The translations under genes were made by a program, and so were the position numbers. A model generated the notes under the pieces. It was not told where the DNA came from. It saw only the letters and a list, made by a program, of their open reading frames with translations, and did no database searches. Below, piece by piece: positions 48,797 to 61,127 of a DNA stretch of 64,000 bases. The DNA comes from Megascapheus bottae. Taxonomy: Eukaryota; Chordata; Mammalia; Rodentia; Geomyidae. The first letter of the stretch is position 1; every line of letters begins with the position of its first letter. The DNA lies in the NCBI GenBank assembly GCA_024803745.1, contig JANJXV010000262.1:1240001-1304000 (forward strand), written 5' to 3'.

Positions 48797-49911
48797 GAGC
48801 ATCTTTGAGAATTCTCTGTAGTGTTGGTTTTGTTTCGACATATTGTTGCAGCTTTTCCCTGGAATGGAATGTTTTTATAGTTCCCTCAGTTATGAATGAG
48901 AGCTTAGCTGGCTACAGTATTCTTGGTTGGTAGTTATTTGATTTAAGGGCATGACATATATGCTTCCAGTCACTTCGTGCTTGCATGGTCTCTGCTGAGA
49001 AATCTGGGGTTATTCTGATTGGTTTGCCTTTATAGGTTACTGATCCCTTTTCCCTGGCTGCCTTTAGGATCTTTCCTTTCGTTTCTATTGATCCAGTTCG
49101 GATCACAATGTGGCTGTGGGATGTTCTTTTCTGGTCAGGTCTGTTTGGGGTTCTAAAAGCTTCTCGTATGTGGATGGGCCTGCCCTTCTGGATATTTGGG
49201 AAATTCTCTGAGATGATTCCCTGAAGTATATTTCCAATACCATTGACCTCTTTCTCCACGCCCTCCTCAATACCAACTAGCCTTAAATTAGGCTTCCTAA
49301 TTGTATCTTGGACCTCCTGAAGCGCTCTCTCATATTTCCTAGATTTGGATTGACTCATTTTCTGTTCTTTATAATACCTAAATTATCTTCAGCCCTGGAA
49401 ATTCGCTCCTCTGCATTGTCTAACCTGCTATCAAAGCTATCTACTTTATTTTTCATCTCCCTTGCTTCTAATTGCTCACTTTATATGCCTTGCGTCTCTT
49501 GTTTTAGATCATGTATGGATTTCTTTATCTCCTTGATTTCCTTTTGAGTGGTTAGCTCAGTAGCTTTATTTTGTTTGGACATTTGCTGGAGTTTGGTCAC
49601 GTTTTTCTTGTGGATTCTATGAATTCATCCATCTTTCTTTGAAAAACCTTTATTATGCCCTCCTTTATGGCTTCTTCTTTTTCACTTATCACCTTGTTTT
49701 TGCTTTCCTCTTGTTCAGCTATGGCTTCCTCCATTATCTCTTTCTTTATATTTTCACATTTTCCATTAATGATGTTTATGAATTGCATTTGTGTAGCACT
49801 TGGAAGACTCTCCTCCAGGTTTGCCAGTGACTGTTCCATTGTCTATTTACATTTGGTGGGGGATGTTGTTTCTTGATTTGACATTTTTCTTGAGTTTCTT
49901 GTTCTACCCAT
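48797..49911 (-). pseudogene. L1 ORF1 remnant, unit f
   Basis: Start MGRTRNSRKM at 49,911, but an amber codon occurs about 22 codons in (CCAAATGTAAATAG in place of the CAAACAG reading of other units). The coiled-coil part continues at 49,597-49,839 and the RNA-binding half at 48,912-49,358, ending at the TAG after NYQPRIL as in unit c. Confidence 0.88.
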
Positions 49912-50469
49912 TTGAAAATGGGAGCAAGATTACTACTAAATACGATTATAGTTTTTCAGATATAACCAACCTAGACCTCTGTAGCTGGCAGACACTAGAT
50001 GTTCACAAGTTTTGATTGGTATTATCACTCTTTCTTTTTGTGCACTTACAGACCAGTCTAATACAACCAGTGATAAGCGATTTATACCCAAAACAATAAG
50101 CCTCTCAATCCAATCTCTATTGTCCTTATGTCCCTCTGAGCCTAGAGAATAATTAACCACCTACATATACAATATTGCTCAACAGCCATCAAGTGTACAT
50201 CCGTGCAGTACAAGGGTTGAAAGACGAGCAGAGGTCCAGAGAAAAAAAAAAGAATGAGAGAGGTCAGGGGTGGTACAAAAGGATTAACGGAGGAGTGTAA
50301 GAATATTGTAGTAATGAAGAAAAGGTATAGCATAAGGATAACTGACATAAGTTGGTAAGTAGGTAGCATATTTGAGTACAAAGTTTGGAAAGTATTAGAA
50401 TAAAACTTATGTGTTGCTGCACGACTAGCTCTTAGCCCAACCAGTGGCCTCACAGTGGACCATGGGATG

Positions 50470-51423
50470 GATCTGTTTTTCTTGTCTACGTTGAGGGAAA
50501 GGAGTATTTCACAAGATGCAGAAGCGAAGATTTCAGAAGCAAATGCTGTGAGTGAATTAGCTCGCAAAAAGCATTTTTATTTTCTTTTATCTCTCTGCTA
50601 GTCTTGGGGCTTGAATTCAGGGCCTGAGCACTGTCCTCGGGTTTTCTCAAGTCTAGCCCTCTGCCACTTGAGCCACAGTGCCACATCTAGATTTTCTATC
50701 TATGTGATACTGAGCAATCAAACCCAGATCTTCATGGATGCTAGGCAAGCACTCTACCACTATGCCAAACTCTCAAGCCTGACATAGTAATTATAAAGTC
50801 ATCATCATCATATCAATATATCCTTTCTCCTACAAAGAATGAACACTTATCTATGTGTGTAATGCTTTGTTTTAAAATTCACTGATTCTTCTGTGTTTTT
50901 CCCTCTTGCCTTTTTTACACATGACAGCAAAGCTAATCATCAGGAAAAATTGATTAGGATACAGAAAGGTAATAATATCCTAGTAGATTGACGTCAAAAA
51001 TATGTGCAAGATGCCCTGTGTGTTTGACCTGGTGGTAGAGTCCTTGGCTACCACGCAAAAAGACTCAGGTTTGATTCCTCATTACCACATACATAGAAAA
51101 CGCTGCAAGTGGTGCTGTGGCTCGGTGGGACAGCTAAAGCCCAAAGAAAGTCTAAGAACAATGTTCACACTCTGAGGTCAAGTCCCAAGACTAGCAAAAA
51201 CAAAAAAAATTCGACAAGGCTCAAAATGCAGGCAGAGAAGGCACTGTGAAGAAATGTTTTGTAAAGGACGAGGGCAATATTGACCCTTAAGTTTGGATCT
51301 TACCTAAGAAAGGCTCCTTGAGTCTGAGACCAGACTGGTAGTTGGGCCTAGTGGAAGACATTGGGATTGGACTAATAAGGTGTGCTGTTTAATACATCCA
51401 CATGTATATTGTGAGATTTGAGG
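50470..51423 (+). repeat. Host-derived spacer of unit f, truncated
   Basis: Same as the other spacers through the two SINEs (about 50,585-50,790 minus; 51,010-51,205 plus) and into the unique part, ending at TGTGAGATTTGAG where L1 3' UTR sequence begins. The exon-like ORF is lost. Confidence 0.82.
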
Positions 51424-51530
51424 TCTTGGTACCCATTTCCCTCCAAAACCACACCCCCACCCGTCTGATTTTTGCACTGCCTAGGAATTCTAGTAGGATG
51501 TTAAAAAGGAGTGGAGAGAGTGGGCATCCT
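51424..51530 (-). mobile_element. Scraps of L1 array unit g
   Basis: 51,424-51,466 matches the L1 3' UTR (CTTGGTACCCATTTCCCTCC). It is followed directly by 51,467-51,530 matching ORF2 (CACTGCCTAGGAATTCTAGTA to AGTGGGCATCCT). The next unit was present and was cut down by at least two deletions. The array ends here. Confidence 0.8.
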
Positions 51531-52800
51531 GAATGCTACCCCTTACCCCTTTCATGCAAAGCTTAGGCCTGTGGCATATTAATCACAATTCAACGCTCTG
51601 TTTTTTGCTGGTTAATTAGAGGTAAAAATCTTATGGATTTTATTGCATGGCTGATTTTGAACTGGAATCCTCAGGTCTCAGCTTATCTTGAGTAGTTATG
51701 ATTACAGTACTTTTACAACCTGTATGCTCATACACATCGCTTCTGATCCAAACACTCATTGTTCAATTTAACTAACAAGATGTGAGGAAAGATGATTGAC
51801 TGTAATTTACTAGATGGGCTTACAGTGAGTGTATATTTCCACTTCCACTCTGAAGCCAGGGAAATGTTTCTGGTACATGTTTCAGCTATCTCCCAAAGAG
51901 GAAATAATGTGTGAGTACGTTTGCTAGTATTTCAGATAGGAGATGTACTTTGGTGTTTGGAACCTGTTGAGCAGAGTGTATCAGCTGGAGTGTGATAACA
52001 GAGATGATGTTTCAGACAGGAATATTTTCATAACAGACAGACTTAATCCAGATCCTTGGATTTCAGGCCTTGAGAAGATAGAATTACAAGTGTGAGCTGC
52101 TACCATCACCTGGTTCATTTTGGAAACCTTAATTGCTTCTCATTTGTTCCTTTCCTTTTTTGGAAGATTGATCTAAGCTGGCTGATTGTGCATCACAATG
52201 AAGTGATTGGCCTCAGGAATTGCAAATATTTGTTTCATCAGCAAGGAATGAATGAAAGTTGATCTAAACCCAATAGTATTTTCCTTCTGATAAATAGGGA
52301 ACTTACTTATATCATTTTCCTTGCCTTTGCTTTCCCAAAGCAAGCAACATGTTTCTTAAAAACTATACTTCATGAGAATATTATAATTAGAAGCTATCTT
52401 CTGCACACTTCAGAATAGTCCTTGCATTTATAAACTTATATTACAATATTAGGTAGAAGAATGGTGACTGTTAGTTTCATAACTATTTCATATTTTTTAC
52501 TCTTTAAGGCTCATTAACCCAAGAAGGGATTAAAGACATTTAGATAATAGTAGATCATAGCTGCTGCTGATTTGATGTGTGTGCAGATGATACACAGATT
52601 TATTAGGATTACTCAAAAGTTTTGTTCAAATTTTCAGTAGTAGACTGCTATGCTAACGGGAAGGTGATAGTAATGACGCGGAAATTCTATGAATCAGTTA
52701 TGAAGCAGAATTTCAGGGGAGAGTATTTGCTAGGGACTTAATTTCTAAGACGCATATCAAGAATATTGAACTATAGCACCAAATGATGGAGGACTCAACG
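51531..52800. other. Unique AT-rich sequence with a diverged SINE
   Basis: A B1-like minus-strand fragment lies at about 51,595-51,715 (GGTTAATTAGAGGTAAAAATC to GAGTAGTTATGATTACAG), and a trace lies at about 52,060-52,115. The rest shows no ORF or repeat I can name. Confidence 0.45.
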
Positions 52801-52809
52801 TCACATTTT

Positions 52810-53275
52810 GTTTGTTTTATGCAAGTCCTGGGACTTGAACCCAGGGCCTGGCAACTGTCCTTAAATTTTTTTTTTGCTTCAGGCTAGTGTTCTACCACTT
52901 GATCCACAGCTCCACCTCCAGATTTTTGGTAATGAACTGTAAATCAGAATATCATGCAATTTGTTTGGGCTGGATTCAAACCTGATTCTCTGTAGATAGG
53001 ATTCCAAGTGTGAGCACACAGAGCCAGGCTAGTATCATTCATAATTCAAGTCATGGGACTGGAATTCTGCAACTTGGTCTTGTCACTGAGCTTTTCAGCT
53101 CAAGACTACTGCCCTATCCCTTGAGCCATAGGGCCACTTCTGGGTTTCTGGTGGTTAATTGGAGATAAGAGTCACATGGACTTCAGTGCCCAGGCTGACT
53201 TTGAACTGCTATCCTTGGATCCCAGCCTCTTGAGTAGCTACATTTACAAGTGTGAGCCACCATACCCGGCTAAAT
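52810..53275 (-). repeat. Two B1-type dimeric SINEs in tandem
   Basis: 52,810-53,030: CAAGTCCTGGGACTTGAACCCAGGGCC to AAGTGTGAGCACACAGAGCC. 53,045-53,275: CTTTTCAGCTCAAGACTACTGCC, TTAATTGGAGATAAGAGTCAC, GTGTGAGCCACCATACC. Confidence 0.8.
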
Positions 53276-53279
53276 TATT

Positions 53280-53640
53280 TTTAAGTTAATTTTTTTTGTT
53301 AAGTCAATATATAGTTGGCATACGGTTACATAAGTAATGAACACATTTCTTAAGAAAATTGTTATCCCCTCCCTCCTTTTTCTCTGTTTTCCTACCCTCA
53401 GCCCCCTCTCCACCCAGATTGTTCAGTTCATTTCCGTTTAGTGTCTTCCAAGTATCACTGTTCAATTGGTTCACCCTTTTTCCTTTGTTTTTTTTTTTTT
53501 ACCATTTTTTTATACCCTCTCCATTCCCCAAATCACATAAACCTATGTACAAGACACAGGGTACCCGAATTCAACACAGTGACTACAGAGAATAAAACTA
53601 AAGGGAAAAAGAAGAAAAGAGGTAAAAAGCAAAGAAAATG
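53280..53640. repeat. Interspersed repeat resembling an L1 3' UTR of another subfamily
   Basis: GGTTACATAAGTAATGAACACATTTCTTAAG with CCCCTCCCTCC resembles about 22,090-22,190 and its copy B mate. The T-rich start and pyrimidine-rich middle are like the array L1 3' UTR, but the sequence is not the same. Small ORFs here are repeat-derived. Confidence 0.45.
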
Positions 53641-53694
53641 AAAGAACATCATACAGTACCTTAGAAGCAACAACACTGAAAAAACAAAACATAA

Positions 53695-54160
53695 ACCTTG
53701 GGCTGAAAATGAAGCTTGCCTAGCATGTATGAAACCCTGGATTCCATTCCTCAGCACCACATAAACAAAAAACTGGAAGTGCCACTGTGACTCAGCTGGT
53801 AGATTTCTAACGTTCAGCACAGAGTGTCTCCAAGTGACAAAAATCTGTCACATTTAAGTCAGGCTTCAAAACTTTGCTAGGAACCAGTTACATGATTTGG
53901 AAGAAAGTCCAATTTTCAAAAAATCACTAGCCAGGCGCTGGAGGGTCATAATTGTCATTCTACTAGCCAGGGAGAAGGTGATTGAAAGCCTTTGCAAGCA
54001 AAAAAACGAAAACAAAAAAAAAACTGTAAGATTCTTCTCTCCACTTAGCCACCCAAAACTAAGTGGAGTTGTGGCTAAAACTGGTACAGCATTAGCCTTG
54101 AGGAAAAAGAACTAAGAGACCTTGCCAAGGTCCAAAGTTCAAGCTCCCCACCAAGAAAGA
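53695..54160 (+). repeat. ID-like SINE followed by diverged B1-type SINE
   Basis: 53,695-53,840: TGCCTAGCATGTATGAAACCCTGG and CACTGTGACTCAGCTGGTAG. 53,930-54,160: CCAGGCGCTGGAGGGTCATAATTGTC to TCAAGCTCCCCACC with an inner A-run. Confidence 0.68.
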
Positions 54161-54164
54161 AAAA

Positions 54165-54540
54165 AAAGGAGTCCAGATACCTTAGCTTAAAAAGTATATC
54201 TGGATATCTTAGTAGATTTTTCTGATCTTTCCTCATTCATCTGATGGAACCACATAATCTTGATCCTGATCTGACTAAGAGCCTGCATTGTGCTTAATAA
54301 ATTCATTCCACATATTCCAGTAGAATTTGGACAGCTAACAGCCACTTACCAATGCTTTATTCTACGTTTAGGCCAGTATGTCTTCATACCATCTACACAG
54401 TCAGCTATATCATCTTTCCAGAAGTATCATTGAGTGTAGAACACTCAGAACTAAAATAATTGCATAAAGATGTAATAAAACCCCTTGATTCATTAAGAAA
54501 ATTTCTGTACCACTTAGAGCAAGTACATTAGTGGTATTTA
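54165..54540. other. Unassigned interval
   Basis: AT-rich. I see no ORF, no splice-flanked segment and no repeat I can name. Confidence 0.4.
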
Positions 54541-55547
54541 CCTCTAGCCTCTTTTTAAAAAAATTTATTAAGATTGAATTTTACATCATATTTCAAATGT
54601 CATGTTTAACCAACAAGTATTCAAGAAGGGAATCGCTATACAATCACTGGCACATAGATTTTAGAATATAGTAAAAATTAAGCTGAGTCATTGTATGTCA
54701 TAGATACAGATTAATCTATAATAAAACACATGTCTATAGAGTGTATAGTCTATCCTAGATTTTTATGTCTATGTAGTTATGTTTATATCTCCAAAATTAT
54801 GTCCAGAACTTTGGGTATCAACTATTCAATCATTGCTCTACTACTGTTTGAAACTAATATCCATATATGAAGGATACCATGTACCTTTTGTTCCTTGGTC
54901 TTGACTTATCTCACTCAACAGGATTCACTCTAATTTCATCCACTACCCCAACAATGCCATTATTATTTTTTTCTGTGCAGATCTTCTTTTTATGTATTTA
55001 TTTTTATTGTAATTTATAGAAGGGTTACATTATATTCACCAGATAGAAGGTGCATTACTTCTCAAACTTTGATACCCCATGTAATGATATGGTCCCCATT
55101 TCCCTTCCCCTACCCCCACTCATGTCATGTTCATTTCCCCCCTTCCCTATCCAATTTCAAATAACCAATTAGGGACATATGAAATATATCAGAAAACAAG
55201 GTGAAATATTGTAACAATATGATATAACCAAGGGATAGCTAAAGAGATAAGAGATCACATAGTTCATTAACGACAACAATCACTCATTATATGAGTTTTG
55301 TTTCTTTATCTTGGAGGTCCTTACATTTAGTGTCATACTATTAGTCACGATGTCTCTAGATTTTGTTCTATTATAAATCTCTGGTAGCAGAGCCCAAGGT
55401 TTCTACTGAATTTGACAAATGTGGGAGACTCTTGGGCCTATGTTCCTTTGAGTTTGGCTTACTTCACTTAATATGATTTTTTCCCTTTTCATCCATTTCC
55501 CCGAGAATGCCATTATTTTATCTTGTCGGTTGGCTATGTATCATTAC

Positions 55548-55588
<41 letters not shown>

Positions 55589-55640
55589 CACATTTTTTGT
55601 AGTAGGGCATCTGGTTGTTTCCATCATCCAGCCTCATTTT
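54541..55640 (-). mobile_element. Two older L1 3' ends, nested or adjacent
   Basis: 54,541-54,980 is diverged L1 3' end sequence (TTATCTCACTCAACAGGATTCACTC matches the ORF2 C-terminal region). 54,990-55,640 is a better match to the array 3' UTR (TTTATTGTAATTTATAGAAGGGTTACAT, ACCAGATAGAAGGTGCATTA, CAAGGTTTCTACTGAATTTGAC). It is interrupted by a TG microsatellite at 55,549-55,587. A separate older subfamily from the array. Confidence 0.72.
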
Positions 55641-55649
55641 CTACAGATA

Positions 55650-55950
55650 TTTTTATAGTCTCTTTTTTATTTTCAGGGTAATGTATAGAGGGGTTACGAT
55701 TACATTTACAGGTAGTGGACTGCATTACTTCTCACACATTTATTCCACTCCACATGTTTTTGTCCCCAGTTCCCTCTCCCCTCCCCTTCCCAATCATCTT
55801 GTTTCCCCCCTTCCCTTTCATATTTGACATAAACAAATAAACATATATACAATATGCCAGGGAAAAAATCAGATACAGTAACAATCTGACATTAACCAAA
55901 GGGCAAAATAAGAGATGAGAAATAACACAGTAGTTTAAGGACAAAAATCA
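55650..55950 (-). mobile_element. L1 3' UTR fragment of a further subfamily
   Basis: GTAATGTATAGAGGGGTTACG, CTGCATTACTTCTCACACATT and CATCTTGTTTCCCCCCTTCC follow the layout of the array L1 3' UTR with clear divergence. Confidence 0.6.
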
Positions 55951-55984
55951 CACAAGATTAAGAGAAACGATGACACAAGATATA

Positions 55985-56120
55985 GCTCTGGTAGTTAATT
56001 GGTGATGTAAGTCTCACAAACATATGTGTCCAGGCTGTCTGTGGGCTTTGAACCAAGATCCTCCAATCTCAGCCTCCATAGTAGGTAGAATTACACGCTT
56101 CAGTCAGCAGTGCCTGACTG
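55985..56120 (-). repeat. B1-like SINE half
   Basis: GGTAGTTAATTGGTGATGTAAGTCTCAC to CAATCTCAGCCTCCATAGTAGG. It ends at the CT tract bordering copy B. Confidence 0.68.
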
Positions 56121-56124
56121 TTTG

Positions 56125-56364
<240 letters not shown>

Positions 56365-58536
56365 TGGTTGTAAGACTTTAATTGTGCACCTGGGCAGTGT
56401 CCCTGGGCTCTTCAGCTCAAGGCTACAACCTTAAACACCTTGAGCCACAGTGTCACTTCTGGTTTTCTGGTGCTTAAGTGGAAGTAAGAGTTTCATGGAC
56501 TTTAGTGTCTGGCCTGGCTTTGAACTGTGATCCTCAGAACCCAACCTTCTGAGATCATTTCCAGGTTTTTTTGGTGTAAGTTGTACAGAGTAATTGAACA
56601 CAAGGCTTTGTGCATACTAGGCAAGCAAACTACCACTAGTGTGCACTCCAGCCTTAGATAAGGGCTTTCTTTTTCTTTTTTTCACACATGGGGCTTGAAC
56701 TCTGGGCCTGGATGTTTACCTTAAGCTCTTCAGCTCAAGGCAAGAGCTCTACCACTTGAGGCACATTGTCATTTTGAATTTTCTGGATTATTTGGAAATA
56801 AGATTCTCACTGATTTTTATGCCTGGGCCGTCTTTGAACCTCGATCCTCCAGGGTAGCTAGGATTACCAGGGTGAGCCACCAGTCACGGGCATTAAATTA
56901 TTATTTTTTGCATGTCCTATGGCTTCAACTCATGGCCAGAGCACTGTCCTAGGGCTTGCTCAAGGATAGCACTTTACTTCAGCCAGCCAACTCCCGGTCC
57001 AAATAGGCCACTCTTGAAGCTAGAATTACAGAGATCGGCCATAATACTGGCATGTTGTTATCTAAGTATATAATTTTTCTTCTATTTTTGATGGCTTTTC
57101 CTTAGTGTACATATTTCCTACATATTTTATGGAAAACTTCCTTCCCACTGGGGCCATAAGTTAAGCCTAGTGGAAGAGTTCTTGCCGAGCATGAATGAAG
57201 ACACAAGTTCAATTTCTCAGCAGGACATAGATAAAAAAAATAAAAGTGGTGCAGTGGCACATGTGATAGAACTTGCGCCTTAAGAATAAACAAAAACAAA
57301 AACACGGATCGTGCTCAGGTCCTGAGTCTAAGCCCAGTACTGGCAAGAAAAAATTCTGCCCAAAGTGGACATTTAAACTTATTGTACTTTTCAAAAAATT
57401 TGTTGTCAAGATGATATACAAAGAGATTGCTGTTACATATGTAATGAGTACATTTCTTGTAAACACTGTTACCCCCTCCCCCATTTCTCTTCCCCTTGCC
57501 CCAAGTCATAAATTTCATTTACAACAAATATATATGTATTTTCATTCCTGAAAAAAATAGTTTAAAATGTGTTCAAATAAATGATGTAGGTTGATATATT
57601 TATCAAAATGGGTTACTTGAACTCTAAAATAAACATTCTAGGTAATTTTTCTCATAAAATTGTAGTAATGCTATATAACTAATAAAAAAGGAATTTTACT
57701 TATTAATTTCTTATGTTTTACCTTTAACATTATTACACTAAGCATACTGTTTATGGTATTAATACAGACAGCATGAAATATGATTATGTAAAAAAATTAA
57801 ATGATTAAAAATAGTAAGGTTGGGGGCCAGTAGTTTGTCTTGGTGGCACACAGCCTGGATTGGCAAAAAAGAAGTAGGGTTAGATAAAACAGATTTTTTT
57901 CCAAATGTGTGGAAAATGGTATGATTTCTTGTTTGGCTAGTCCTGGGGCTTGAACTGAGGGACCAGGAACTGTCCTTGGCCACATTTGTTCAAGGGTGGC
58001 ACTCTTACACCTGAGCAACAGTGCCCCATCTGCTTTTTCTGTGTATGCAGTGCTGAGGAATTGAATCAAGGTCTTCTTGTATACTAGGCGAGCACTCTAC
58101 AACTAGGCCACATTCAAAGCCAAAGTAGATTTTTGATGCTATTGTGGAGTTTTAATTTTCTTAAATATTTGTACAAAGCACAATGGATATATAAACAGAC
58201 TTGAACTCACAGAACAGAGTCCCACATAATATTACAGTTACTCTGGCACTTCTCCCGATTGACAAAACACATTTCCAGGCATCTGCTCTGTCCGTAAGCT
58301 TTGGTAGCTGACTTGTCTTTCCATGGAGGCCTGGCCTGGATTCCTGGTGATTCCATGCATTTCATAGTTCCCTGTATATCCAGTAAGGTTGTCTTCTATG
58401 GGACCAGACCTGTCTGGTTTTTGGCCCACCCAGGACCTATGTGTCTGAGGTCTCACATTATAAGTGGAAAATAAAACACAGTATAATAAGCACTGAAGAA
58501 CTGCGCACCATAATATTAACAATGAGAGTTTAATAG

Positions 58537-59356
58537 TTAGCAAAGTAAATACAATGAATACTTGACAAGAATCATGAGAGCAAGATAAAGAGATGTCTTT
58601 TTAGGAAGGGGACAGGGAAGCTCTAAATCCAGACTGGCCTCCAAGTTGCCTTCAGACAGTAATTCTACTTCAGAGTCTTCAGAAGGGTCTCCTTCCTCAT
58701 GAGAAACAGAATGTCCTTCCTGAGTTAAGCTGGGGATGGATTCTGGTTTGTTGAATGGAGATTGAGTCTCTTTTAGTGAGATGGATGGGTCTGGATATTC
58801 TGTGAGGATGGATTCATTTTCCTCCAATGAATCCAGTATTGAGAGAACACTAGCTGCTTCCCATGGGGACATTTTCCTTGAGCCCAGCGTGTGCCCCTTC
58901 AGCTTGCACAATAAGTGGAGTGTTACTCTGACTCAGATGGACTGACTCTGGGTGGAGTGTGAATGGAAACGGAAGGAAATCTGGCTGCTCTTTTTCTTCC
59001 TCCATAGTATCTGCAGGTTCAACTGTGTCACACATGGGGTTCAGAGCAAAAGGTATATCCACAGGACTGTAAACCTGTTTGGTAATTTCTACAGAAGGCC
59101 CATGCTTTCTGGAGTGCAGTGATGATTCTCAGTCTCCATCAGTCACCAGCTCCATTGGTGGGTTTTTCATACGGAGTTCAGGATAAGCTCTTCCACGATG
59201 ACCCAAACCTAAGAATGGAAATAGGTACAGAGTGGACAGAGTGGACTCTGCAAGTTGAAGTGTCACTCAACTTCCATGAGGATCTAATGGAGGAACCTGT
59301 AGAACTGGAGTTTGGACTGAACACTGAGGAGGTGTAGGGTCTTTCTAATGAGTGCT
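58537..59356 (-). pseudogene. Unrecognised acidic last exon, copy B
   Basis: Counterpart of 23,213-24,032. Here a stop codon of copy A (TAG in KQV*SP) is TAC, so the frame around ALNPMCDTVEPADTMEE is open further upstream. A TGA shared with copy A remains, and the frame ends earlier at NVPMGSS. The second frame, 58,537-58,911, is intact at 124 codons as in copy A. Copies A and B have therefore decayed differently from a common form that already had the shared lesions. Confidence 0.4.
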
Positions 59357-60984
59357 AATTCCCGAGTCCTTTCAGAGGACAGACATTACCTGGCTGACAC
59401 CACCCATAAAGGGCATTTTGCCAAGCTCTGTAGAAGTAAGGGCCAACCAATATCTAGACCACATGGGCTTCCTACTCACAGGCTCTGAGGCACCCACACC
59501 AGGACTTCTACTTTTTCTTGGTCTTACTGGTCGCACATTCCTCCAGCTGGTCAAAAAGTATGTGTTTAGAAGAGCAGGTCCAAAGCCGACATGTGGAGCC
59601 TCATATAGAGCTTGAGTTGTGTCAGGGTGTGGCAGTTCTTGAACTCGTAGAAATCACTGGGGTAGAAGTCCATTCACATCGTATAGATGGAACACATGAT
59701 GCTGTGGGCACATTCGGTACAAGGAAAGTGAGAGCCTTCTCTCTCCATCCTGAGCCTTCTACAAAAGCCCCTTTCTTACAGGACTCTAATGCTGTGGCTG
59801 TCCTGCAGAGATGTGCACTTATGTGCTGGGAGGGGGGTAAGAGACACTCGAGAACAGGATGACTTTTACACCCCACTTCCAGAAGCTTCTGAGAGAGGCC
59901 TCTATGAATCTGTCCAAAGTAAACGCACCTTAAATTAACTAAGTAAATGCTCATTCCTCTAATCTTAGCCACCCAGCAGGCTGAGCTCTGAAGATCACAG
60001 TGGAAATCCAGTCTAGTCAGTAAAAGTCTAAAGGCACTTGTCTTCAATTAGGCAGCAAAAAGCCAGAACTTGACCTATGACTCAAATGGTACAGTGCTAA
60101 TTTTTGAACACCAAAGGGATGGCATTTAGACCTGGGTTCAGGTTCAAGTGGCAGCACTGGACTACACACCAAAATGTAAATGCTTTCAGGTTCTAACAGG
60201 CAAAGCTATCACAATCCCTCCCTGATGGCTCAAAAGTGATTCAGCCCCCAGCTTTTCATCTGACTCCAGTATTTCACAGGCCTCCGCCATTAGTACTGAC
60301 ACCTCATTTCTTACTGGGAAATGGGATTTCCTAGGATGTCACCTAGGTGAGGGCTGCAGTTGGGAGCCACTTCCTCATGCCTGAAATCCAACTTCTCAGT
60401 AAGCACACTGTTGAGACTCCAGTAGCTTGTGAGGGAAATGAAATGGCATGGTGTCCCAGTCATAATAAAGTAGTTTGCGCCCTTGTATCATGCTTAGCTC
60501 CCCTGTGAACACCCCAGTGAAACAAACAGGCTCAGAGAGGAACAAAGTATTCCAAGACTTGGCCAGGAGGGGTGAGCAAACCTGGGTTTGGAGGGGGAAC
60601 ACTCACTTTTTCAAGAGAATTTCCAGCAACTACTACATTGTCCTCCACTATTTGAAATTGTGCAGAAAGTTTCCCACATGAAAGAGATCACCTTTCTGGT
60701 AGGCAGGGATCAGCTTTGTCAGCAGCATCTCCAACATGCCTTCCTCCAGGATCCATAGGTTACAAGGCTCATTCAGAGTCTGAGCTGACTTACCATCACA
60801 CTATGTTGGCAAAACAGTGGATATTTCAAACTTAGGAATGGGACCACACTTCAAACAGAGGAACTGGAATAGAGTAGATTGGAAATGACACACTCTAATC
60901 TCAGTAGAGTCACTTGAAAGCACAGAAGAAGGTTGTAGTGTGTGGGCAGGATGATGGGTTCAAATAGGTTTCCTCTCAATATAC

Positions 60985-61127
60985 CTCATCTGAGTTTCCC
61001 TGGAGTTTCCTGGCTTTCTTCCTAGAGAAATGCCTGATATATCTTCAAGTGAGACATCCATATCTCTCATGCCTGAGATCCGAGCCTCCTGACCTTTGGC
61101 AACAGCACAGCAACAACTTTCTGGTTC
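60985..61127 (-). pseudogene. Exon-like ORF, copy B, with in-frame 36-bp deletion
   Basis: Counterpart of 25,706-25,884. Relative to copy A and to the array copies it lacks 36 bp, so DVSLED joins ISGISLGRKPGN directly. Frame, CTCAG and GTATAT are kept, and EEERCCC is changed to EPESCCC. Confidence 0.4.

Larger units (their letters stand above)
44433..50469 (-). mobile_element. L1 retrotransposon, array unit f
   Basis: All L1 parts present: T-rich end, 3' UTR, ORF2, ORF1, 5' UTR, meeting spacer f at 50,470. It is the most complete L1 of the right-hand half. A frameshift in an AAAAA run near 46,458 and others break ORF2. Confidence 0.93.
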